Part shown: positions 21,587 to 31,700 of the stretch, in pieces
Numbering within the stretch: position 1 is the stretch's first letter
Layout: each line of letters starts with the position of its first letter
Assembly (NCBI RefSeq): GCF_002865645.1
Contig: NW_020194659.1
Coordinates: 66,688 to 130,687, forward strand
Source: Hyaloscypha bicolor E
Lineage: Eukaryota; Ascomycota; Leotiomycetes; Helotiales; Hyaloscyphaceae
Direction of reading: 5' to 3'
DNA: 64,000 bases
Made by a program: the position numbers and the translations under genes
The notes under the pieces: generated by a model
The model's input: the letters and a program-made list of their open reading frames with translations, nothing else
What the model was told of the DNA's origin: nothing
Databases searched by the model: none

Positions 21587-22500
21587 ATGTCTTCAGCTCC
21601 TATTCTACTCTTCCTCGGCTGTGAATCCAACATTGGAGCAAATGTAGCCGAAGCATTTATCGCTTAGGGATGCAACCTAGCTTTAGTCTCTAGGACAATT
21701 CCAGAGGAAGAAGGTACACCCACCGAGCGTCATATCAAGAGTCGACTTTTCAGGCGCGAGTGGTGTGCCAAAGATCTTTGAGGAGGCGCAAGAGAAGTTT
21801 GGAGGGCCGCCGAGCGCGGTGGTTTACAATTTTACAATTGAATATACAGTCCTTCCATTTACCAATCAAACATCTCGAAGTCTTCATCTCTGATGTGTCT
21901 ACGCTCGCACCATCCCCTCCAACCAGACTCCTCCCCGCTTTCTTATATGCATCATTCTGCAACATTATTCTAGGTCTCGCATCCCGCCCCGTTGCCAACA
22001 TTTCCCCCACCCTACCCCCGCACATCAAACACCCCCAACCTCACCTCGACATCTCACTCCCAAATCCTCACACCACACAGCAGTAAAAGTAAAGGTAGAG
22101 CTAAACACTCACGCCCCCCTCCTCGCCACCTCCCTATTCTCTTCATCTAATTCTCGTCCCACCTTCCTTCCCCTTCCTTCCGCAATCAACATTCATCTTC
22201 CCCTCCCCCTCCCAAATTGGAATCCCTAACCCAGTCTGTCTCCCAACCCCCCACCTCACTCACACCTCAACCCCCTAGCCACGCTCACATGTGACCATCG
22301 CCGGTACGGGATCGAGTTTTATTACGCGGATGAGAGGAAAGGGGATGGAATGGGGTGTCTACTATGCGGGGGAGGAAAGGAGTGGGCAGATGCGCGCTTG
22401 CGAAGATGGATATTTGGTTACTCAACGAAGTACCAGCTGGGTAGAGGGGACGAGGCCCTTGGAGGGCGAGGCGAAGTTCTTTGAGGGGTTTGGTTTATAG
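21587..22500 (+). pseudogene. Decayed short-chain dehydrogenase
   Basis: Starting at ATG 21587 the frame reads MSSAPILLFLGCESNIGANV, a variant of the SDR Rossmann start (GxGxxxG-like GCESNIG), and then hits TAG at 21665-21667. It resumes with GCNLALVSR. Another frame gives VPKIFEEAQEKFGGPPSAVV at about 21765-21825, a typical SDR segment before the missing NAG motif. Near 22310 FYYADERKGDG matches the C-terminal block seen in these fungal SDRs. The centre (about 21840-22290) is low-complexity CT-rich sequence with no catalytic YxxxK. Stops, frameshifts and loss of the active site make it a pseudogene; the exact family branch is by recall. Confidence 0.6.
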
Positions 22501-22691
22501 GGGCATTTCGTTTCCCGTTGTTGAGAAGTTACTGGGGCAGAGTGTTAGTACATTCACGAAGTGAAAGAAGTGAAGTGGAGGAGCAGGGTTTACGGCGGAT
22601 TGAATTGTATGCAGTGTTGTCTCTACGGTTCCTTCTATCTTACAACAACAATCACCGTACATTAATAATGAACGGGTATCTCAATAACGAA

Positions 22692-25600
22692 TCAACCACT
22701 CGCCTGAATAATGCCCTTCATCCCCGCAAAGCTATCCGCTTCCTTCCCCCTTAACTCGCAAATTTTCTCATCCAACCACTCAATCACCTTGCCGTACTTA
22801 CTCTGCTTCTTTCTTAGCACATTTCGAAAGGCGTTTAGTGCCATGTATTCAACCTGCATTTTCTTGACCCCACACTGATACCCCACATTCCTCTTGTTCT
22901 TGCCTTTGCTCTTAACCAGCACATACGCCATCTCGATCGAATCTGTAATAGTCTTGATGAGCAACTTCGTGCCCGGCTGTTTCCCAACTGGGAGGCAGCG
23001 GGTATACGTCCACATTTTGGTTGCTGTCTCGAGGAAAGAGGTGTAGATGTTGGTGAGCACGGTGCTGGTGGAGTTGTAGGAGGTGTCGAGGTACATGGCG
23101 TGGGATTGGAGTTTGAATGAGTCTTGGAGGAAGTCGTCAGTTTCCACCCTGGCTATACCCATGGAACGACCCAAAAAAAAATTCTGTTGCGGGATGAGAT
23201 AGAAGCAAGGATGTGGGGATGGGTGGAGAAGCAGGGCAAACCAGCTCGCAGGGCCGAAAGAAGGGCAAAAACGAAAGTAATGCAACATTAAAATTAACGA
23301 AGATCACCGCAAAAGTACCATTCAGTGCAAAGACCCTCTTCATTTCAAGGGGTAAAAAAGCAAAAACATACAACAGCAGGTATTCGCTGGTGGTCACCCA
23401 CCCAACTACTAATCTGCCGATCTGAGGCTTGTGTATGGCAGAGCGGACGGGATGCCCATTTCTCCTCAGTCTGTGGTCGTACGTGACAGACATATCTACT
23501 ATTTGGATACATAACCCTTCTCGGTGAAGTTGAAATTCGTTCCAGAAGGGAAGTGACGCAGGTCACATGACCCGAATCGTTTCTTTCGAAAACATGGAGG
23601 GTAAACGATAATGCGGATCAGAAGGACGCAATGGAGAATCTGAGGGCCTTGTAGAAGCTTGCGACAGCCAAATGTGTGTTTCAACACTTGTAGTTAACTA
23701 GAGCGCACGAGGAGCACGTGATTGTCCCGATATTGTTGGGATGCAGTGGAGCAGCGCGCTGGCACAGGACCTGATCCCAACCGCAATATCGCACTTTTAG
23801 CTCGCATGTGCAAAACTCGGTTGCGCAGTCATGGAAATTCGCGATTCAGACGACTCAAGCTCGGTATGTGGGGGATACGGGAGAGTCGTGTATCACATCC
23901 ACTGTCCCATATCCGCGTCTCAGATCATCTTCGGAAATTTTCAGTGCGCTGTGTTACCACAAGATGAAGCCACCATAAGATTGCACCTTGGCAAATTTAA
24001 ACGCACAATGAGAAACAAAGAAAAACTTGTGAAATAGCTTACTGAGGACCTTGCGATGAAACGCCTTCCCTGGCACCCTCGAGAATTCAACGGTCAAAGA
24101 GTCGGCGATTGCTTTTTTTCCCTTCGCGTCAGCACACTCGCACTTATTTCACATATCAAGGAAAAAGGAAGGGACGAACATATGTCTTTGCGTCGTTCGC
24201 GATCCCTGCTGAAATCTAATCTCTTTGTGTCGATGAAACTGCCGCAGAACGGGAAGCCTTGTTTCTCCACAAGTCGAGGGACCTTCTTCCCGTTGATGGT
24301 GACCTCGAAGTTCACAAGGGTTTTGTCCGGGTTGACGCGCACGCCGTAAGCCGGGAGGCCGTCGTGCATGATCTGCAGGAATTGTTTCGTGTGTGCTTTT
24401 TCGGTGCTAATGAGGAGGAAATCATCGATCTGTCTCATTAGCAGGCTTTGACCGGGCTGAAGAAAGTCGAGGTGATGGGCTTCGAGATCGGCGTAGAAGT
24501 AGTTGCAGAGAAGACTTGAGACAACCGAGCCCTGTGCGATGCCTTCCTTTTGGCGGTAGAACTTCTTGCCTATTTTTACCATGTTTTGCTGCACGTGTTG
24601 GGAGAGGAGGTTGAGGATTTCGTCCCGGTCGCGGAATTGGGCGACAATGTTTTCAACGAAGATTGTGTTCTTCTTGCCGACTGCTAATTCCAGCTCGAGG
24701 TTCTCTTCGAAGGTATTGAAATCATCGCGAGGCTTGGCGAGAGCTGTGAATTTTCTCATGGGCTTGGCTCTCGTGTCTTCACGATAATTTTCTCCCGGCT
24801 TCATTTCGAGGTGTTTGTTGATGCGATATTCGGATTCTGTGGCAAGAGAGGACATAAGTTGAAGTACTGCCGACTGGGGAATAGTATCGAAGGCAGCTTG
24901 CACATCAAGCTTAGCGAAGTACAGTGGCTTGGAGCCTGAGAGTTGAGATCTGAATTGCTTCAATCTGCCGTACATGTCGCCGACTGAACGGAGCGACGAT
25001 CCAAAGCGGCCGGGACTCGACATCTGGACAAGTTAGCTATAATTAAGGGAAGTTTTATCTTTGCTTACAGCTTCCAGGGTGAAGACATTGTATACAGGAG
25101 CTAGAACAGAGTTGATACTAAAGCCGAGTGTCCTCTGTCCCGGTTTGAGAGCTCTCCGCTTCAGATTCATGATTGGTCTAACACCAGTCTCTTTGGGCTG
25201 CAATCGGACTTGAGCGAATCCCAATGATCGCGATTCTAGTGTATTGCGGGCTTTCTCGAGCTTGACTTCTTCGAACATGCTGGCTTTTAGTTTGGCGAGT
25301 GCTGGTTCGGCCAAAGATCGCCAGACGTCATGGCGAAAATAGAACAGACGGTACTTGTGCACTGATTCAGTGACATGAAAGTTGGCTCGGATAAGTGGAA
25401 TGAGAATTGAGTCGAAGACGTAGTAGATGAATTCGTGGAATATCTCCCAGCGTTTGTTGGTATCTGCCTGGGAGAGCTTGTTACCAGCTGTGTTTGGTGG
25501 GCTAAGCCATTCTATGTCTGAAATCTGGAAATAGTCAGAGACGAATCTATTGTGGTTCGTGAAGCTTGCCTTCAAGCCTTGAGAGACCTCATGCAGCGAA

Positions 25601-27368
25601 AGGCTCTCGAATCTGCGGAGGCCAATAAAGCGATCGACGTTCTGAAGAAAGACTTTCTCGTTGTCTGTCTTGGTGCGTCCAGTACCCCAGAACTCGGAGG
25701 GGAGAAGACGAGAGAGTACTGCGCGACAGAATGCTGACACCATTGATGCGGATGTTGAGTGGTCTAGCATAGACTGTTTTCGAGGCGGTGCTTTGGTTGT
25801 GCTCGTAGCAATGGTAAGGGTTGATGGTGTGCTGTTCGGGATCTGGGTTTGGAATTTCGATACATCTGAACTCTGTACTGGTTTTGGTACATTGTGATTT
25901 GTTGCTTGCTCAAACACCTGCAAAGTCAGCAAGGCTTCATAAAGGTGGAGTGAAATTACCGGGCAATAGTGTTCAAGCAATTTCTTGTACGGACAACGAG
26001 CATGCTGGATCTGCAGCTTTCGGACCAGTTGCACGGCTTGCCCCCTCAACCTCTTGGGAATTTTGGGGTTCTCTGCTGATGAATATCTTGCATTAATCTC
26101 GTCTTCCCGAAGTGCGTAATCCTTGAATGGCTGGACCGTTTGGCGTGGATCCACATCGTCTGTGAATACATTGTGGAGCCCAAATTGTCGAGGAAAGATG
26201 TACATCGTCACGTGGGTGGTACTTCGATCGAGCAGAGGGTTCGCCTCCGCTCTATTGCTCTCCTTATTCGCTATTACTGTGGCATCTCTCAGTGGGTAGC
26301 GATTGAAAACATCTGAGATATCAGCAGAGAAGTAGTGGAGACTCGGGACTGCTCACGGATATGTCTTAAACCAAACCTCACGCCCCCTTGCTTATTCATC
26401 GCTGCTCGAGCATGCATCATTCTGTTTCGCACGAAAGAGATGTTCGAGGGACTTCTTGCTGTCTTCAGAGAGGGCTGGGGTTTTGCTGCCAATGGCTGAA
26501 GATCACCCAAAGGATGGCCTGCCTTGTCAGCTATTGAAATGCTTTCAACGCATAGCACTTACCACTCAATTGATGATATGAACCGCGCCCACTTCCAATA
26601 ACCAAGAAGATCCCGCAATCGAGAAGTAAATCTATCATCGCCCTCTCCCCTTCCTTCCCCATCAAGGCCAGTACTTGCGGCCATGGATCGGCTTTGATTG
26701 AAGTCACGTGACTGTTGGGATGGACAGAAAGGACACCCGGAATCGCCGACGCTGCATTGTCCCCACGGTGTACAGAGCGTGCAGGAATATCCTTTTGAAA
26801 GCCTTGGCACAATAGATGCTTGACCCAGCCATTTGATGCACGGTCCTTGGAGAACAATAGCCAAATGACAAAGTCAACAACCTGAACGATGTTAGCCGAT
26901 GTCTTACCACAATAGCATTCCATAACAATAGCAATCAAAAACATGTATAAAAGTGCCTACCTCCGATTGCGAAAATATCTCAACTCCAGTCAAGTTTGCA
27001 AAAAAGATAGAGTCATCTGCCTTTTGTGAGAATGTCGTCCATTGCTGCCACCTTTCTTGCTGCGAGACTCCCTTGTGCTTCGAGACTCCAACCAAGGTCT
27101 GATCGAGGTGTTTGCAGAGCTTCTGATCAGCCTCTGAATCGGGCCTCTTTCCGACAGACAGGATTTTCTTTCGGCGGACCTTGGAGCTTGGTGGGAGTTT
27201 CGAGATTAGGAACTCTCGGAGTGAGAGGACCTGCGGGTAGAACTGAGCAAGTAGAGCTTCCTTGACCACCGAACCCTTGCTGTTCGAAGGGTCGGAGATC
27301 CGTTGACGTTTGAGGTTACCTTCAACACGGTGATTCGGCCTCGACCTCTTTCTCTTGCCAGCCATCAT
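22692..27368 (-). CDS. TERT: Telomerase reverse transcriptase catalytic subunit
   Basis: TERT copies the telomerase RNA template onto chromosome ends in the nucleus. I assemble eight exons: 27368-26961, 26881-26563, 26518-26357, 26312-25960, 25917-25069, 25023-24180, 24111-24043 and 23122-22692. Together they make 1,144 residues in one unbroken frame. Domains in order: a basic N-terminus (AGKRKRSR); a GQ-like block (VVDFVIWLLFSKD, HLLCQGFQKD, IDLLLDCGIF); an RNA-binding domain with FVRNRMMHARAA, GLRHIHVFNRYP and MYIFPRQFGLHNVF; motif T (NFHVTESVHKYRLFYFRHD); motifs 1 and 2 (AQVRLQPK, RPIMNLKR); motif A (AKLDVQAAFDTIP, Asp near 737); motif B' (GIAQGSVVSSLLCNYFYADL); motif C (RQIDDFLLIS, Asp 897/898); motif E (FPFCGSFID); and a C-terminal extension (FKLQSHAMYLDTSYN, QVEYMALNAF, RKKQSKYGKVIEWL). 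The catalytic Asp residues are intact. Intron 4 (25959-25918, 42 nt) is stop-free and in frame, so retention would add 14 residues. Intron 7 is 920 nt and contains a 5S rRNA gene. Start could also be the next ATG at 27365. Confidence 0.93.
23354..23366 (-). terminator. Pol III terminator of the 5S gene
   Basis: Read on the minus strand, five Ts overlap the 3' end of the 5S sequence, then GC, then six more Ts. Runs of four or more Ts terminate RNA polymerase III. Confidence 0.75.
23366..23484 (-). rRNA. 5S ribosomal RNA gene inside a TERT intron
   Basis: On the minus strand 119 nt begin ACGTACGACCA and end TGCTGTTGTATGT, the standard ends and length of an ascomycete 5S rRNA. Conserved internal blocks are ATCCCGTCCGCTCTGCCAT, TTAGTAGTTGGGTGGGTGAC and CACCAGCGAATACCTG. 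Helix I closes (ACGTAC with GTATGT, one G-U pair). Helix II also closes (GACTGAGG with CCTCAGATC, one bulged A), although its sequence differs from what I remember of Neurospora 5S, which suggests compensatory retention of structure. T-runs follow directly. The internal Pol III promoter region appears intact, so the gene may be functional; a well-preserved pseudogene cannot be excluded. It lies in the same orientation as TERT within intron 7 (24042-23123). Ascomycetes keep 5S genes dispersed, which makes such an insertion plausible. Confidence 0.92.
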
Positions 27369-27814
27369 GTGCACCTTGAACAAGTTGACTGCAAAAGTCG
27401 GTCCACGGGGTTCATGTGGGTGGGTATCAGATAGAAGGCATCCACCCGGAACTCGACTTCCAAACGCGTCTCGGCCACGGAACTGAGAGCCGGTGCGCCA
27501 GTAAGTTCCTGAATCGACGCAAACGGCCGAGGATGGCGCATAAAATGAAAGTTAGACGCGTCCTTGCGGGTTGGTGCGTGATGCAAGCATCCCTCTGCTG
27601 CTGGAAGATTGTTGGGGGAGACTTCTTGGCAAAGCCCTGGGTTGATGGAGCCTCCCTTGGGGGAGCCGAAAGTCGAAAATCAAGACACCCAATACTGACC
27701 CAATACTGACCCCAAACAGGAAATATCGACTCCTCCGATATCGACCCCTTGCGTCTATGTTTATCACAAATCCACGATCACGCCCCTGGTGCCCCAAGAT
27801 AGATGGCCCATGCC

Positions 27815-27840
27815 GGGGAGGGGGGGGGGGGAGAGGGGGG
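27815..27840 (+). repeat. G-rich tract upstream of TERT
   Basis: Twenty-six bases that are nearly all G, with a run of twelve or more. It lies about 450 bp upstream of the TERT start and could form a G-quadruplex on the plus strand. Confidence 0.55.
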
Positions 27841-28077
27841 TGCTATTAATGGAGACGCGCTTAAAGGATCAAATGGCGGAGCTTCATGCTGGATCTGGTG
27901 GATTGGCTTTTTGGCTTTAGCCGATAGCACGAGGATTGGCCCAGACAGCCTGCGGTGGCTGCAAGTGCGGCCATAGGCGACAACGTCCCGGTCGGCGGTG
28001 GAGATTGAGAAGCGACGGAGTCACGGAAGCAAGCCGAAGCCCAGCACACTACACACCTGCACTCTGCACAGGCAGGC

Positions 28078-28127
28078 CAAAAAGCAGGGTCAAAAGCAAG
28101 GTCAAAAGCAAGGCCAAAAGCAAGCCA
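28078..28127 (+). repeat. 12-bp tandem repeat
   Basis: About four copies of GTCAAAAGCAAG with minor changes, in the presumed 5' region of the Rho GEF gene. Confidence 0.7.
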
Positions 28128-28339
28128 AACGGGCTGCCAGGCAAGTAAGGTTAAGGTTACTGTACGGAGAGTACGGAGTACTGCGTATGCGTACAGTAGA
28201 CTGGAGAAGCAAAAAGTGATCGATCTCCAAATCTCTCTCCACCTCCACCTACGCCCACGCCCACGCCAACCACGCCCAACACGTCCACACCCTCGCCCAC
28301 GCCTCCGCGGTCCACCTCCTCCTCTCCCGCGTCAACTCC

Positions 28340-28395
28340 CCGACACCGACACCAACACCGACAACGACATCGACATCGACAACGACAACGACACC
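28340..28395 (+). repeat. GACAAC/GACACC hexanucleotide repeat
   Basis: Around nine imperfect hexamers of GACACC, GACAAC and GACATC type, in the presumed 5' UTR of the Rho GEF gene. Confidence 0.7.
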
Positions 28396-28726
28396 GCCCG
28401 TGCATTGCCTGCGAATACCCTCATCTTTGCTCCCTTCGAACCTTGCTGCGCACCCCTCGAAACACGTTCCTGCTGCCCTCTGGTCCTATCATTGGGCCTC
28501 AAGTGCAAACGTTGCTCGTACAGAAACCGCGACCCTGCACGGCCCTTGCGAATCAGCTCTGCCGACCACTCAGCACTGCCCACGACCTGATACGACCTGC
28601 ATGGATCTCTGAAGAACTCATCGTCACACCAGCACGACCACCAGCAGTCAGTCAGCAGCCAGCACCCAAGCACCCAAGCACGCAAACGGGACTGGCGAGC
28701 ATAAGCCTGACCGATGTTCAGGCATC

Positions 28727-31700
28727 ATGGAGTCTGGTATCAACGCCGACCAGAACTTCTTCCTTCGCAATCAATACCTGCCGCCAACTTCACCTGAGCG
28801 GAATCCGCAGCACCAGCACCAGCACCATCACCAGCGCGTCTACGACCCTCCTCCTCTCGCCGACTTCGACCAGCAGCGATCGCCGCAATTGCCGCCAAAG
28901 CTGCCCTTCCTCACGGCCCAGAATCTGCAGGCGGTGACGGGGAATGGATACGTTGGCACTGTTGGAGACAGAAATGCGGATGAATTCTACAGAGAGTACC
29001 GTGGCGTGCAACAGTCGTCCAGCGGCTTCACCAACATGGCTGCCAGTGCAGAGTCCCGACCAGCAGCGTCGCCGCTGAGATCAAATGGGAATGGCACCAC
29101 CCCGAAACATCCAACCATCCCGAATGCACGCACCGGATTGAAGCCCGCATACCGTGCAGCCTCATCACCCCTAGACGACCGCACGGGTCTGAACAACGCG
29201 AAATCCTCGCCTGCACTGAATGGTTACGCCAATTCACGACAGCCCAGTGTCAAAGACCTGTTGAAGCGTTTCGACCAGAACAATTCGCAGCCTGCATCCG
29301 AAGCTCCAAAGGCCCCTGGACGACTTATCACGCGAGGATTGAATAATGGACCTGGATATGCAAAGGAGCGAGTTGGATACCAAGCTAGGACAGCAAACAC
29401 AACAAATACAGCGGGCACGAGCCGAGCAGGAGCTTCCTCAAGCCATGTTCCACCCAACAGACAAAAGTCCCCAGCACAGACGAGAACACAGCGGACTCGA
29501 TTTGCGACTGAAGACCAGCATTCCAACAATACATTATCAGGTGCAGCTCGGCCTGCGAGACCACGAAACGCGGCCACGGGGTCGATATCACAAGCCTCGA
29601 AGTCCATGGTCAACCTCTCCCCGACCTCACCCCATGCTCCGTCCCAAACACAAAACAGACAACCTCTCTTTGGCGAGGTTATAGGGCAAGGAACACCAGA
29701 TATTGCCTACGGTATTCCGCGCGCCCCCATTCGCAGAACCTCGGACTCGAACCTGCAACCTAATTCAGCACATCGACGAAGCAAGTCTGATTTCGATGTT
29801 TCTCCCTCCTCCCCAACCGCTTGGTACCTCGGTGTTACGCCCACATTGGACGATGTTGATCCAAACAAAACGCGGGCCGCACCTGGCCACAACCGAAACC
29901 ACAGCGATTTCGCGGACACGAAGGTAAATACTATGAACGGTGTCAGTCCATCGTTTCAGAATTCACACTCTCGGAGTCCTTCACTTCAGCCCTCGGCATC
30001 ACGCCTGCCTAGAGCCACGCATCGACTCAGCGGCGGTTCATCCGATTCTTCGAGTCTACCTTCAACGCGTGCGAACTCGCCCTTTTCCACCAAGAAACTT
30101 GCGAATGGGAACCCCCCAAAACCTGGCCAGAGGCCCTGGAGCCCTGCTGGTCGTGGTCGTGCCATAACCCCAACAAATCGCGAGAAGACACCGACAGGAC
30201 GAGGACATCGAGGCAAATCGCACAGTCCCGGGAACATCAATACAAACTCAAGCCTCAAAGCCTACATTTCTGCCCCTCCTCCGAAGACATCCCCCCCTCT
30301 TCGGAGTTCGCGACCACGACAACCTGTTTCCTCTGCAGCAGCAGCCGCTGCCGCGAAGCCCAGGCTTCCTGATCCTTCCACCTCACCGAAGCAGACTCGA
30401 AGCGGCATGAAGCTAACTCGAAATATCGCAGGAAGTGAACATAAGGATCGAAAGATCTCGGATGCACAATTGACGAAGGAGGATTTCGCGGCGCGAAGAG
30501 CTGAGATACATCGGGCATACACAAAGTCAATTGCGTTGGAGGATCAGGCTAGGATTCGCGCCAACAACTTGAAGCGATTGCAAGAGAGACAGGCCCTCGA
30601 CTTGGCAGTAGCAGAGGCTGCAGAGGCTGCAAAGGCCGCGGCGGAAAAGGAAAAGCTTGCGGAAGCACAAGCACTTCCTGCAGAACCAGTAGCAGAGCCA
30701 ACCCCAGAGCCAACCGCAGAGCCACCTGCCAGTCATCCACTACTTCATCTCACCACATCTTTTCAAACCCCACAATATCCTCGCAATGAACAGAATCAAT
30801 TTCCTGCAGGCCAAGACTCTCCGACGCTTGGGATGCCAGGAACCTTCATCGACGATGACGAGCCTCCATCCGCAATCTCGAATGCTACATGTACGACAGA
30901 AATTGACAACGAACCTCAAACGGAAGCCGCTCGGCTGAGTCGAATGCCATCCGGGGGACGACAACGCAGTGGACTATCTAGTCATGTCACCTACATGGAG
31001 GATGGACTGAGTGCAGAGCAGGCATTGTTTGGTTCGCAACACATCGATGAAGACACGATCAAGATCATGCTCGAGCCTCCTTCAGCGGTAGAGCCACCAG
31101 CAGAGCCCACGCCTACGAAGAATCAGTTCGCCAGAGATCCTGCGCCGCCAGGTGCGTATCAGCAGGATGATGACTACCGCAATTACAACCAGCCAGTGTT
31201 TGCCACTACACTTACGGCTGCGAGCCCGTTGGATTCAACACCTGGCCATTCCGAGGCCATATCTCCCCTGTCTGGCAACGAGGAACCAAGATTTGGGTAT
31301 GATGAGGCGAATATTTCAGATGCGAGCGATCCTCACGAAATGAGACAAGTATCGCAGATTGCCCCCGAAATCTCATTACATGAGGAGCCAGAAGAAATCC
31401 CAGAGTCCACCGGGGAAGAACCGAGATTTCAACTTCCTATGCTCCGAACAGCACTCGCCCCGCAATCGTTGACCCCCAGTGATGTCTCACATGACTACCT
31501 CGGGACTCCTCTCACAGATATGGAGTACGAGAGTTCAGATGGAGCAGCACCCCACGCTGCTTCGTCCGAAGAACGCGACAACAGGGATGGCGAATTATCC
31601 CCCGATCAAGAGCGCACAAGTGGCTGGAGTGATTTCAAGATGAGATTGTCTGCCGAGCAGAAGCGAACAAGTGTCTGGACTGATTATTCTGTTGATACCG

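Larger units (their letters stand above)
23123..24042 (-). other. TERT intron 7, 920 nt
   Basis: The donor GTAAGC follows exon 7 (PGKAFHRKVL) and the acceptor CCAAG, preceded by a CTGAC branch-point motif about 18 nt upstream, leads into exon 8 (NSFKLQSHAM). The junction restores an Asn codon and family-typical sequence on both sides. Apart from the 5S gene, about 560 nt upstream and 240 nt downstream hold nothing I recognise. Confidence 0.85.
27369..28726. other. Divergent intergenic region between TERT and the Rho GEF
   Basis: This is a shared upstream region of two genes read in opposite directions. It contains three low-complexity tracts listed separately and a tandem ACCCAATACTG pair near 27690-27712. 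Open frames here are arginine-, proline- or repeat-rich shadows of the low-complexity DNA. Confidence 0.5.

Noticed and set aside
23366..23484. Telomerase RNA encoded in the TERT intron
   Set aside because: The conserved part of the intron is clearly 5S rRNA. No telomere-template-like repeat (for example CTAACCCTAA) was seen in the intron.
28157..28405. Cys/Arg-rich small protein on the minus strand
   Set aside because: Its composition is the translation of the GACAAC/CCCACG low-complexity tract in the Rho GEF upstream region.
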